In this document: positions 1-11,794 of the stretch, in pieces
How the letters are laid out: each line of letters opens with the position of its first letter
Numbering within the stretch: position 1 is the stretch's first letter
Origin: Armillaria gallica
Taxonomy: Eukaryota; Basidiomycota; Agaricomycetes; Agaricales; Physalacriaceae
DNA: 64,000 bases
NCBI GenBank assembly: GCA_037576215.1
Contig: JBANDB010000003.1
Coordinates: 310,001 to 374,000 of the forward strand
Reading direction: 5' to 3'
Made by a program: the position numbers and the translations under genes
Notes under the pieces: generated by a model
What the model was told of the DNA's origin: nothing
Database searches by the model: none
Seen by the model: only the letters and a program-made list of their open reading frames with translations

Positions 1-2
1 GT

Positions 3-413
3 GGCCCACCTCAATCCCCTCGATCCCCTGCACCTATCCCTGCTATATTTGATGAGCTTCCTACAAGCCCTCCTCCTCCAATGCCTGCGTCGCATACTGA
101 ACCGGCCCAAAACCAGCCACTAGGCAAGCCTCAATTGGATTCCCTGTCCATAGTTGTTAGAAATGGCACTTCCAGCAGCCATCAGCACATGGACATGGAA
201 AGAGAGAGCAAGAAAAGATGTACCGTACCCACAGAGGAGAGGAAACACTGTAAAATCCGTAGTTGTCGATGCTGTCGCAATCAGACTTGCCCTGGAGGTA
301 ATGACATTTTGCGGTGTCAGATTGCATGCACTGTACCATGCCGATGGTGCGGGAGACTGGATGAATGTCGGGGCGTTGATGGAGGGAAAAAATGCACAGC
401 ACCCCGGGCTTAA
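3..413 (+). CDS. 3' end of an unidentified Pro-rich reading frame (partial, enters from left edge)
   Basis: A frame open from the left edge reads about 137 codons to a stop at 411-413. Its first third is rich in Pro, Ser and Ala (PPPPMPASHTEP, QNQPLGKPQLDS). The rest is Cys/Arg-rich and looks less protein-like, so the true end may come earlier, after an intron. I recognise no domain. The segment has a normal CpG content, unlike the sequence to its right, so it may be the tail of a host gene lying mostly outside the window. It could also be non-coding; other frames here are open as well. Confidence 0.25.
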   Translation, partial: GPPQSPRSPAPIPAIFDELPTSPPPPMPASHTEPAQNQPLGKPQLDSLSIVVRNGTSSSHQHMDMERESKKRCTVPTEERKHCKIRSCRCCRNQTCPGGNDILRCQIACTVPCRWCGRLDECRGVDGGKKCTAPRA

Positions 414-589
414 ATTAGTGTATGTCAAAGCAGAGATTGAATGACGAGTCAAGCAAATGTGTAGTGATCGAGATCGGCATTTAAATATAATACAAACAAA
501 CAAACATCGGTAGTTGCCCGATTTGGCACGTGAAATCTTTCTTTTTTTATTCTTTTTCTCCTTTTGGGGCCTCTGATACCCAGTGAAAT

Positions 590-720
590 GGATGGAAAAC
601 CAAATGATGATGGTAGATAAGGATGAAAATAGCCGGAGCTTCGGTAATCAACAAATGGCAGCCAGCAAGCCGGGAGACGGGCCAGGGGCCAGGATGTCAG
701 CAATTACCATCACCTTCGGA
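590..720 (+). repeat. Segment shared with 58180-58305 (same orientation)
   Basis: The stretch with GAAAATAGCCGGAGC, AATCAACAAATG, GGGAGACGGGCC and TTACCATCACC has a clear counterpart at 58205-58302 (GAAAATGGTGGGAGC, AATCAACAAATG, GGGAGACGGGCC, CTACCATCACC). The similarity is diverged but runs over about 110 bp in the same orientation. No reading frame is obviously conserved. It may be a promoter or UTR block of a duplicated gene, or a dispersed repeat. Confidence 0.6.
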
Positions 721-2550
721 TCCATGCCAGCTTCCTCTGTCTGCCAAGGCACTGTCTAACTGATAGGTTGCATCTCTTGTATCAGTTTCAACGACATACT
801 GTATTGGAGAGACTGACATGAGACTGGGCAGGCCCCACAAAATCTGTAGAACAGCACAAACCTAAGAACTTGAGAAATCATAAAAACACACATGGCGTCA
901 CGTTCTGGATGCTACGACTAAGTGTCTTTATGTCTTCATATATCGGATGTTAGGTGCGTGAACTTGCAACCAATTGATTCAATGGTCTTAACAACTGGTT
1001 TATCCAGCATACTGGGCATCATTAAGCCATGAGATGGTCCTCGAGGTTGGCAAATTTGAGCTCTTGAGCACTACAAAACTACAATAAGTCCAGCAAGGAG
1101 CGTCTGATGACCAGTATAGAATCTGTTGAAAAATGATAGAAATAACGAGGCCAGGTCATCATTGCTCGTCTGTACTTGGGCTTTCTGAGGATGGGAAGAA
1201 ATATAGCTACTGTACTATTTCAACCTTATCTTCATGGCTTGTGACATGTTATGCCACATCTTCAGCTGGGAAGATCTTCACAGATCACTGTAGTCTGTGA
1301 CATATTATGTATATCTTCACATTGTAAATTTATTCAGTTGCTGTAGTAGTCTTGTGGCTCAATGCTGTGACTGAGCAGCTAGGTCTCCAGTTCAACTCTT
1401 CTTGAGAGTGACTTTTTGCCATCCATGATGTCATGAAAGGCTGGATTTGCTGAATGGGCCACAGAATCCACCTTTAAGCTGCCAGAACGGAGTCGCCATT
1501 GCTGCATCATCAAACCAAATCACTGGTATGACAGAAATGTCTGGGAACACATGTAGACACTCAAGGAAGGAGTTTTTTGTTATTCTTACAAGAAAAAGAC
1601 ACTATTTTGGAACTTTTTTGTGTCTCTTCACTGAGGCCTGTGACATGTTATCAGATATGCATATCTTCATTTCACAAGCTGCTGTGACCTGTGACATGAA
1701 GATAAGGTCAAAATAGTACAGTACAAGCAAAGACATGTTGTTCTTTCCAACCATCACTGGACACTCTGTCGTATCTTTGTTTACCTTCTCTGTAACACTA
1801 CTATATTGCTGAAATAACGAAACAACACATTCGATAACTCGACAAGGCCATTAACAGAAGAAATCTTCATCCCACCCATGGCCCACATGGCACCCGAGAT
1901 TGAGTGTTGCTGAAAGATATTGTAAGTGGCATTTCTTTACTTTTCATTGCATACTGAATATGAAGGAGTCACAGCAGAACTGTCTAGCACCTAGACAGTG
2001 GCTTTCGTCGGCTTGACTCATGGATCAATAGGAAAGCACACACCATATGTGTAAGTCCTCGAAATTTTAAGTGGTCAAAAGCACCCTTGTTTCTCTCTGT
2101 GGCCGAGCAGCTCTCAGCCGTTAGTCATAACCGAGCATATAATCAACCAAATAGGAAATGTAGGTCATATGCCTCTTTGTCCTGCTTGCGATGGCATCTT
2201 CAAGTCCCCAGATGAGCCTCACGATTGTTAAATAACAAAGAGTTACCTGGCAGGCTGCAGATGCAATGCCCTCATGCTTGTTCAATCAGGGTTCCGACCA
2301 TGATTGGATCTACAGAATTATCACAAAGATGTCTTCCGCTGGTGAGGCAATTCCTGCAGAGGCATACATCTACAGTACTGAGTTATTATTATCCTAACAG
2401 ATAGACCAAAGCACCGGGAACGCGATGTTATGCCTGGTGAGGTCGACAGAATACATCGTGCTTAGCCTTCTGCAGCATCTGAGGATGGCAAGATGGAGGT
2501 TCCATTCGATGGATAGTTGATGGAAACAGCCATCCTGCCAAATCCTTCCT
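721..2550. other. Gene-free stretch, CpG-poor
   Basis: Only short chance reading frames are present. The base composition is AT-leaning and CpG-poor, like the repeat island to the right. Phrases such as GTGACATGTTAT and ATCTTCA recur between 1230 and 1700, which suggests old duplicated repeat sequence. I see no recognisable gene or element boundary. Confidence 0.5.
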
Positions 2551-2559
2551 GATGCATGT

Positions 2560-3960
2560 ATGCATCTATGGAAGACAGTCAGAATCAGATCAATCGAGCG
2601 AGAACGATGACCTGAATTTGCAAGTTGGATGACATCAAATGACCAAATAGTCCTCATTCTCGCTATTCGAGCCATGAATCTCGAGTTCTTCATGGCATCT
2701 GTGGCAATCCACTATCCAGACCTTCATAATTTCCTGTACTCTGTTGTCTCCTATCTTTGTGCCTATGTCCTCGATTCTGGAGGATAAAATCAAGCAGTGT
2801 TTGGGTGACTAATGGTGTTGCCAAAGCATCTCTCTCTCTTATTTGATTCAGTGAATTCTAATCTTCAGATAAGTATATGTGCCAAGTTTGTGGTAATCAG
2901 TGAACATTCCAATAACAGTCAAGCCTGGTGGTAAGATGTTAGCTCTGCAGAATAATATAGATAACAGAGCTTACCTGGGCATGCACGAGATATGTATCAA
3001 GTTTACCAAGCAGGCTCACAGTGTGTGTGACAATGCAACTCCTAGCGGACACAGAACTGCCTATATGCATCTGAAAGATAGGTTGACGTTGTCAACTACG
3101 AGGTCTTTGCCTTGATAATATGCTAGGGTGAGCAAGTTCCTTCCTTCTTGACAACTATAATACTCACCTCATCATACGTCCACCACTAACTTTGACTTGC
3201 ATACCTTCAGTTCTTCTGCACAACGTTGTCTCAAGATATTTTCTGAAGTAATCAGTCAACATTCTAACAGAGTTTGATCCTGGTGCAAAGTTATCAGCTC
3301 CACAGCATAGTACAGGGGACAGAGCTTACCTATGTGAGTGCCAAATATGTATTGACCTAGGTTTTTAAGCTTACCACCAGTGATGAGGGTTTTAATAGAG
3401 GTGGAATCCCATCGTGATGCACTTGAAATCTGGGTGTGAAGCTGCCATTCAGACGACATTAGAGGTTTACTGGTAGAAGGGTATTTAAAGACGAGTTTGA
3501 TAGTTCGAGTTTGGCCCTCGGTACTTTGGCTCGATACAGGATTGTCCCTATAAAAGGAAATCAGAAGAGGATCAATCGTAGAGGGGACGACTTACATGAT
3601 ACCAGCAAGTTCGTAAACAAGTCCTTTTGTCGAAGGTCAACAGCCTCCTCATTCTCCGTTTTTCACCTGTACATCTTGATCTCTAGTCTGTACCTCCATA
3701 GGCTTGATCTCCTTGAAAGTCAAATGTAACCTTTGAGCGATTACCAACGCACACAAGCGAATAGAAACATGGATGTGCCTACCTGTTCGATCTCTGCATC
3801 CTACATTCTCAGAAATCTGGCAGTAATTTGTAATGGAAGGCTGTGAGGCTGAATGGCTGCTCGTCGATTGCTGCTTGTCCTTCAGTAACCTCTGCAGTAT
3901 GGTCAGAGCCATCCTCGAGTAGGTTGTGGTCATCCTACGCTGCTGAGTGTTAACGACCAT
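2560..3960 (-). pseudogene. Decayed, internally repeated copies of the gene at 55.7-56.2 kb
   Basis: Three blocks, around 2570-2620, 2890-3100 and 3250-3590, each resemble the final intron and exon region of the minus-strand gene at 55640-55850 (shared phrases include TTTACCAAGCAGG and AGATATGTATC/CAATATGTATC). The block at 3660-3740 matches its penultimate exon: on the minus strand, HLTFKEIKPMEVQ parallels HLRLEINYPEVQ. No continuous frame survives. Where the copies align, CpG in the 55-kb copy is usually TpG or CpA here. The function of the parent gene is unknown. Confidence 0.55.
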
Positions 3961-5954
3961 AGCCTCCTATCACAGCCTGAACTGCTTGCGTTAGAGCTGC
4001 ACCTGTGAAGGGTGGAAAAATGTTGGACTGCTAGTCTCCACTCATAGTATGTAGTGGCCAGAAGATGGTGTGCTACACAGGGAGCTTCAGCGAGATGGTA
4101 TTGAAGATAGTGTAGTGCTATTTATTGATTGTTAGAGATGGCCCTACAATAGCGATAAATTATGCACCTGATGAGTTAGAGTGCCCCACCTAGCCTGAGC
4201 GCTCCAGCACGACTTGTCCAGTAGGATAGCGGTTTTACTGAATGACAAGTGATGATGTTTTTACGTGAATATTGAGCTCAATGCACAAAGAAAACTCAGA
4301 GGAAGAGTCATGCATCATTCATAATCCATATCCATAAGTCAGTAGTAAGTGGGTACTGGTCAGCAGTTTGATTCACTTCAATTTGGCTTCATTCCAACTT
4401 CATTCACATAAGAAAAGCACATGAATGAGTTTTAATTCTGTTGTGATCCGACAAGTCGGCAGCATCATATCAGGTATGCTGTGTCTCGGCAATCCAGTAA
4501 CATCCGGAATGTTCAAGCATCATTGCTCTTCCTCCCCTTTGTACTTTTACTTACTGGAACTTTCAAGCATATATAAACATAGGTAAAGTAGTAAAACATT
4601 CTAGATATATTGTGCAGTATATAAGGCCGATGTTTTGGCCCAGTAGTAATAATTAGTTTCCTTCATATCATACCAACTACTAAGGTAGTAGACTGAGAAG
4701 TAGGTTTACCACTGCATATTTCACTCATCCTCACAATAAATTCCAAATTAGTAACAAACATAGGAGGACTAAACAAATTACCTACACTATTCTGATGATA
4801 ATTTATATGCCAGAAGACTGTGCCTAGTGTGCATGAGATGCAATTGAAGCAAATGAAGTTTCGCATCGCAGGCCCATGCACATTGGGTATTGCCGCCATG
4901 ATTGAGGGTCTGACCTGAGCTTGGGCTTCCTTCCATGCCATCACTTTCAGTGCTCCCATTTGGCTCCCACTGCTTCACTTGTCGATCCCGCTTCTCCTCC
5001 GATTTGACAAACAACATAGGCTGGACCAGCCAGTACCTCCATTCGACGTTGTGACTTGCCACAAGGAGACCCATGGACATCACGTCTATGCACCTCACCA
5101 CACTCCGTTCTTCGCAAGCTATTTTTATGAAGCATATAACCTCATTTCAAGTCAGTTCTCCCTTTCACTCATGCATCTATCCATCTCACGTCTGCATGCA
5201 GAATAAGGAACCTTGACAGAATCATCTTTATGAGGCCACCTCTGCCTAGTAGACTACACTGTGCGCCGATCCTGTTTCTTTTGATGACAGTTTCTCTGAC
5301 TCACTGCACCATAGTTTCAATTGTACCTCTGCATATTGTAATCCACCTCCTTTGTGTGTATGCTACCTGCCTAAACTTTTGTGTCACATCATTCCACTAC
5401 TCAAAGGCATGCTTGCCATATGAATGATTTCTGTGTCGCCTGTGGCTAATTGATCGATAGCTCTGCTCGCCTTTTGGCAAACTCTATTTGCTTCTGACCC
5501 GTTTCCTATACAACTGTTTTTGGTATATTGAAACCTGAGTCATGTAGTATAAATCTCACTGTGCAGATGTCGACATGACCTTGGTCCCTGTCAAGACATT
5601 AGACATCTGCATGAAGATGAGACCACACCCACCATTCACTACCACTGGTGAAAGATGTGTTATTTTCCTTCTTGTTTGTTATTGCTGTTCTGAATGGCCT
5701 GTACTGTATATGCGAATCTGTCTTTTTGATGTTGCCCTTACAATTGTTACAGGCTGTTTTGTTTCTCATAAACATACAATACTCAAAATGTCAACTCACA
5801 GATGGACTGCAGCTAAAGGACAAATTCAAGTCGGTGCTCACCATTCTGCATGCTTATTTTACATAGCACTCTTTCATGCAGACATGAACTATACCTGATG
5901 GGGCTTTGCTTTGGCTGTATCAACACTGAGGCTTGTTCCAAACGTATATGCACA
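3961..5954. other. Gene-free repeat-island sequence
   Basis: Several overlapping 60-100-codon frames occur on both strands, but none has recognisable domains or splice-consistent extensions. Composition is AT-rich and CpG-poor. I see no terminal repeats or target-site duplications here. The right end abuts the MITE beginning at 5963. Confidence 0.5.
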
Positions 5955-6626
5955 CTTCAGACTAGTGTTGCCACAACTTGGCTAGGCTTATGCCAACTTT
6001 GGTAATTGTTCTTAGCCAAGTCGGCTTAAGTCCATAACCATGATGTTGGCTAAGCTAGACTTTGGCTCAAGTCAATTTGAGCTCAGACTAACGATCTAAA
6101 AAGGAAGTCACTAGGTTAAAACACACTTTCCAAGGCGAGATGCCTTGTACATCCTTCTAACATCCTTCAGAATCAATACCTGATGATATATAGGTGTCCA
6201 ACTTGCAAATCTGTAAGTACATCTTCAATATAGCTATAAACTACAGCCCCTTCACCTTTTTAGGAAATCCATTGGATTGACCTTGGCATTTGTACAGGCA
6301 CTGATGCTCAAACTTCGGTTGTCTATTTTATGATATTAATGAGCATTTTGAATGTCTATTTTCCTTGATATGGGTTTGAAGCTTATTTTACATAGTATAG
6401 GGTGTGAGTTTGTGTGTCCTGGGGGAGAATAAAGGTCAAGAAGATGTTGGCCAAATCAAGCACCTTCATTCGGGCTAAAGCAACTTGAGCCTGGCTTTAG
6501 CCAGCTCATTGATGAGCTTAAGCCTAGAATGAGTCTGAGCCAATCAAGACTCAGACTCGGCTTATTAAGACTTGGCTTACCAGCTCAAGTGACTTTAAGC
6601 TGAGTTGTGGCATCACTACTTCAGAC
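5955..6626. mobile_element. hAT-like MITE (5963-6618) with 8-bp target-site duplication
   Basis: CTTCAGAC occurs at 5955-5962 and again at 6619-6626. Between them lies a 656-bp element. Its left end, TAGTGTTGCCACAACTTGG, matches the reverse complement of its right end, TAGTGATGCCACAACTCAG, with a few mismatches. The first and last 130 bp are full of TTGGCT/AGCCAA and CTTAAGC-type motifs in opposite orientations, which makes long imperfect subterminal inverted repeats. There is no coding capacity. An 8-bp duplication and a TAGTG/CAGTG-like end are typical of hAT transposons, so this is best read as a non-autonomous hAT MITE moved by a transposase not seen here. Confidence 0.85.
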
Positions 6627-7684
6627 TAGGAGTCCCTGGTTCATGATGGCAAGCTTCACACAGATATCAACAGTGTCTGCTGTACCCCCATGTCAGGAGA
6701 GGGCCTGGTACAATCACTGGAGCTCTTTTATGATGGTTGCCATTCAACAGTACCCTCCAATAACAGAGGTACGAAAAGGTTCTTTTTACACAGCTATCTT
6801 TCATTTCCTGTGTATCCTGTGCATCCTTGATGTGAATACTTTCTCATCAGATTCAAGTCTTTGGCAATGGGATGGTTGGTCTAGATAATGACAATACTGT
6901 GAACAGTGATGGTATGCTTCAGCTTACTTCCTCAGCTCATTATCCTGACATTTGTCAGACATCTCAATGAGTTGCAAGGCCTTTTAATGCCCAAGGTCCA
7001 GTCAGAAAGTTGTGCACCATGTGGTAGCGGTTAAAAAATACCTACAGATCATTGTCAAATCATATCATTCATCAATTTTTGTGAGGATGAATGCCCATTC
7101 TGTATCATGATCAGACAAGGCATTGTTGCAGACCTGTCTCCAATTCTTATGAGCCATCCAAAATTATAGTAGCTGCTCAGAACTCAGTAAAAGCAAGCTG
7201 GTTAGGTGTATTTATCCAGATCAGCCCCATGTAGAAACCTCAACCTCATATCCCAGTTCACAATGACCACACAAAAGGTAATGGTCTGTGTTATATTATT
7301 ACCCTCTCTTCAACTCAGCTGCACTCATTCATACCAAACATTGGTTGGTCGAGTTCATCTCCACGATCCCTTCCAGCAATTGGTGAGCAGCATCCCGCTT
7401 CTTATGTGTGAATTGTGTTGAGTATTGGAATAGCCAGTGATGAGAAATGAGAAGAGATCTGGTTATGAGTCTGAGTAAAATGAGGATTCATTCTTTTATG
7501 CTACATTTTGAACCTGGACCCTGCATTTTAAGTGTTACTATAGAATTCAATAGCGAAAAACAACACTCCTTGTATAGACACTTATCTTTCAGAATATTAA
7601 TTGTTCTAAATAAAATAGATGACAGCTGTTTTTTTCATGCTTATGGCATATAGAATATATCAAAGATCATATATAACTAATTTT
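6627..7684. other. Gene-free stretch with one old gene fragment near 7370-7440
   Basis: The only notable piece is 7370-7440. It matches 56688-56760 (both contain GCAGCATCCCGCTTCT followed by an AATTGTGYYGAGTAT-like stretch), which is part of the multi-exon gene at 55.7-57.9 kb. The flanks are AT-rich without recognisable coding content. Confidence 0.5.
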
Positions 7685-10600
7685 CTAGGCTTGGGAATGG
7701 GAGAATAGAGTGGAGGATGCATGAGCATGCTCGCCATGGTCCGATGAACCAAATTCCAATTGAGTGGCTGTGCTGCTCTTTTCTTGCCTTCCACCACCTT
7801 CAATAGTACTTAGTCCACTCCCACCACCCATGTAAGCTATGATCCATGCATCTACAGTGACGGCAACAACACCAGCAAGCCCGATGGAAATGAAAACTCT
7901 CACCAACCACTGCCACGGCCAGGAATATAGCCCCATCCATCCTGACTGGCCAAATACCCCCCACATCGACATTGGTGCCAGTCGCTCCTGTACAAGAACT
8001 TCATACACTACAACAGTGTATAATTTGTTTGTGGATCTGCCATCAACTGACATCTCTGCAAGGGAGGCACCACAAAATGAACAATCAAAGACTACAACGC
8101 CAACACTGAGCAGGACAGTGGTGATGGGACTAGTGATTTCAGCCCAGGTGTTGCAGGTGGTGGTTGAATTGGAGACTTTGGAGGCAGTGTTGCAGGTGGT
8201 GGTGGGAATGGAGACTTTTGAGGTGGCATTGGAGGTGGTGGTTGAATTGGAGACTCTGGAAGCGACATTGCAGGTGGTGGTGGGATTGGAGACTTCAGCA
8301 GAGGCATTGCGGGTGGTGGTTGAATTGGAGACTTTGGAGGTGGTGTTGCAGGCAGTGGTGAGATTGAAGATTGTGGCCATGGGGAATTTAGAGGGGCTTT
8401 TGATGCAGGATTTATGGATTGCCCATTGGTTGATATCACATTTGATGGCTGAGTAAAAGTGAATGGATCTTCTGACTGTTGTTGCAGGTATTCAGCAATT
8501 TGAATGAGTTTGAATGTCTTCATATTGCAAGGGTTCTTCAAGAGAGTTGGTAATTGAAATTTGGGAGTATCATAGTATTTTGTTATTTTGTCCCACAGGA
8601 CTTCAACACACAACAGACCACCTATTTCATCTAATTATACTGCATCAGCCAGTGCTATAGGAAAGTGTAGGAATCAAATGTATCCCACAAACACTTGAGA
8701 TGATGTTGGATTGCAGGGCCATATTCCTTAATGGTCAGGGCTTCCAGATCGACTGAGAATACCCAAATGCCGTTCTTCCTCATGACACCCACATCAGTAA
8801 GGGCTATGGCATCATTTGATCAGGCCATTGAAGTATAAGATCTCAAGCAATACATACCATCATTTAGGGTGGTGCTAGACCAACACAACCAAAGCTCACA
8901 AAGATCCTGATATGATTGGATCTTTTCTTGCTCGAAATCAATCTCCTTGAACTGATTGTTGCTGTTGGGCTCGGGGTGCATCTGAATTCTATTTAGGAAT
9001 AATTAGCACACCTCCATACCACACCATGAAAGACTTACTGTCCAGCCAGTGTATCACCTTCCTGGTCAGGATTGCATGTCATAAAGAAAAGAAGCATTTC
9101 AGCACCACCCAGTGGTCCAGTGCATGAACACAACAGCTTGAGGACTTTTGGCATAAGATATTGAAACTCTCGTGTATTTCTATAGTCAATGGTCAGGGCT
9201 GATAACATAAGAGTGCAGAAAGTAGGTCAACATGCACTGATCCACATCACCATTGGACACTTGTGCCTTTACTTCCCAGTTCTCACATGCATCATCCAGC
9301 AAGGAGTTCCACATCCTTGACAAAAGTTTCTGATAGCATCCAGCAGGGTTACAGTTGGCTTTCTGGACCAGCTCAAGATCTCCCCCCATGAACTCATCCT
9401 CCTCCTCATCTTCCTCCTCCTCCTCCTCCTCATCGCCTTCATAGTCTTCATTGTCATCCTTGGTGTCATCTTCACCTTCATCTTCATCTTTATCCTCTGT
9501 ATCGGACTTGGTGTCTTCTGCATCTTGCAGCTTGCCATCTCATCACCGTACTTTGCTGATCAGTAGTCATACACATTGGCGTAAAGCTTTGGTGATGCTC
9601 TCAGCAAACAAATCTTTGCCAGACTTCAGTTTGGCAAAGCACATTAAAGCATTGGCAAGGGCTTTTGTCAAGGCTTTGGTTGGATTGGCTCTTTGTTCAT
9701 GGGCAGAAGAATCCTTTTTAAAGTTCAGCAGGCGGTGGTGAAGGTCCTGACACATGGTTAAACATCAAGAATACTTGAAACCCTTGCATGGAACTCACCT
9801 TTGTCCTCTGCTGGCTGGTACATCCAGCAGGCATCTCCTCCCAGGAAAACACACTGTCGTTCATCAAAGTGGTGACATGCTTCTTCTTCCATTCTGTCGA
9901 TTGTGCCACCTTGATACATGGCTTTGCAAGTTCAATAGCAAACAACATGAGCATCATCTGGATAAGTACTTCCTGAGCAGGAGTGAAAGGGAATGCAGCT
10001 TTGTGACCTTCTGTACTTTGATCAGCGGACTCCATGTGTCATTAGCACTGGTTTCACATATGTTTGCCTTTGGATTGATCCTTTTTGAGACCAGTGCTGG
10101 TTGTGGGATCCCACACAAGGGCTGCACCAGTCTTCAACATGCACACCTTCAGATTCGCTGTGTAGCCTATCAGAATCAAAGAGATAACTTTCACCAGAAC
10201 TACAGTAAATGTACCATCAGGTCGACCAGCCTGAGATGACTTTGATTTGTTTTTCTTTCCCATTTGTGCAGTGAGAATGGTAAACAACAACATATGTGAC
10301 AAGCCAGGTTGTTGTGGTAAGTGGAAAAGTGGAAAAGTAGGAAAGTAGATGATTCCAGAGATATATTATCACCCAAGACAGCTTTTTCCATGGTAAACTG
10401 ACATTGTTGGCATTTTTGAGACCAATGAACCTTTGTTCTCAGGTGGCATGGATTGTGAATGAAAGTGAATGACAATATAATAAAACACAAAACAAATGGC
10501 ACAGGTGTTTTTGTTCAAAAAGAATAGGCGGTGCATTTCAGATGAGTAGGATTGTTAGAAGTATCAAAGAAAGGCAAGAATGACTCCCTGGAGCATGGCC

Positions 10601-11794
10601 CACTTCCAGGTACTCCAGAGTGGCAATAATTCCATCCCAACCTTTTTTAGAAACAATGGTGTCCTGGTGGCAGTGTGAATAGGGTCTTGCCATCCTATTT
10701 TGGTCCACCTGTCCTCATCGGCAAAGTCAAAGACTTCATAGTTTTCCCCCATCTCCACACCGATCCAGCACAATGCTATTTTTTGGTCCTTCAGGTAAAA
10801 CATGCTGGCACTGCAAATGTTCAGATCAAGTCGAATGGGTGCTTGATTAGGCTGTTCTTGTTAGATCTGAGGTTTAAATTCCATGAACAAATCACATTAA
10901 ATCGCACCTCTTGGAGATACAGTAGCAAAACCGGCTGACCCAGGAGTGCATTTGGTTCATGTGGTTCTTCATCGTCAGAGATTTCAATGACTTCAGCATT
11001 TACGGGTGGTGAAAGCTTTGCATGAGGTACCAACTGCTGTCAAACTCTATGCAAAGGGAGTTCTTCATCGTTAGAGATTTCTATGACTGTGTTGGGAAGA
11101 GGTACTGGGGAGTTAGTATGTTGCGCACAGCAAAGTCGGGGAGCTGTCTCAGGGGGAAGAGGAGCTATAGCTATATTGCTGGGTCATTGTTGTCAGCAAC
11201 ACGGTGCCTTGAGCAGCAGCATTGACAGGGGAGAGCCTGGACCTATCCACTGGCCTCCAGTGACCAAGCCACAGAGTTGCGTAATGATTTGCATGATAGT
11301 GCTAGCATTCAACTGGGCTACAGACACACCTGAGGCTGGTATGTCCTTGTAACTGCCACATTGTTTATGGATGCACTAAGTCGAAACGGATTCTCAGATA
11401 GCTGTAATGATGGTCGACTTTGATGGCATACCTTAAGCGCCTGCTTCCCCAATGAAGTGTAATCTGGGTGGTCACAGGAGTCCACTTCAGATGCATCACC
11501 TACCACAGTGACAAGGATTGCTGCTCCCCTGCATGGTTCGCACCTGCGACTAATATCTTGTCTAGGGTAGGAGCCATGTATTTTCTCATTGATGATAATC
11601 AGCTCTGCTTCCATAAGACCATTGAGGTGAACATTATCTGCCTGCCTTTTCTTTGAAGGTGTGAGGCTGGCATAATTTCCGGGAGGGTAGGCACTCTGTG
11701 TAACATAGAAAGGGCTGTTTTGTAGTTTTCTCAGCAATGCAGAGTGATGCGCAGGCATCAAGGATATGGTGACTGGGAGAAGAGTTAAGAACAA
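7685..11794 (-). pseudogene. Broken multi-exon gene: paired VIEIS-acidic motifs, acidic tract, Pro-rich repeats
   Basis: Protein-like exons follow each other on the minus strand. Around 11794-11340 there is a 5' region (SKKRQADN, IIINEKIHGSYPRQD). Around 11085-10955 lie two similar motifs, VIEISNDEE and VIEISDDEE, which resemble SUMO-interaction motifs. At 10800-10570 there is ALCWIGVEMGENYEVFDFAD. An exon at 10035-9800 ends at a good donor (GTGAGT) and joins DLHHRLLNFKKD at about 9747. At 9525-9375 is a Glu/Asp tract of more than 30 residues. At 8860-8690 is IWVFSVDLEALTIKEY, and at 8613-8092 a Pro-rich repeat region. Several stops interrupt the frame, for example a TGA between the two VIEIS motifs, consistent with C-to-T decay. 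No catalytic domain was recognised. It may belong to a transposon, but I cannot show that. Confidence 0.5.
8157..8367 (-). repeat. About 39-bp coding minisatellite (PPPAxPxxSPIQ repeats)
   Basis: Five to six units of about 39 bp (GGTGGTGGTTGAATTGGAGAC and variants) are repeated head to tail. The unit length is a multiple of three, and on the minus strand it encodes KSPIQPPPATP-like 13-residue repeats. A second minus-strand frame is also open through the repeats, giving NSTTTCNTASKVS-like repeats, and continues to 7685 through two hydrophobic stretches. Which frame is used at the end of the gene is unclear. Confidence 0.75.

Noticed and set aside
8092..8456. Long overlapping open frames on both strands (for example 7839-8456 plus)
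   Set aside because: They result from the 39-bp minisatellite lacking stops in several frames. Only the minus-strand Pro-rich frame fits the neighbouring exons.
9400..9540. CT-rich tract as a microsatellite only
   Set aside because: It encodes an in-frame Asp/Glu tract joined to a normal-looking exon, so it is treated as part of the broken gene.
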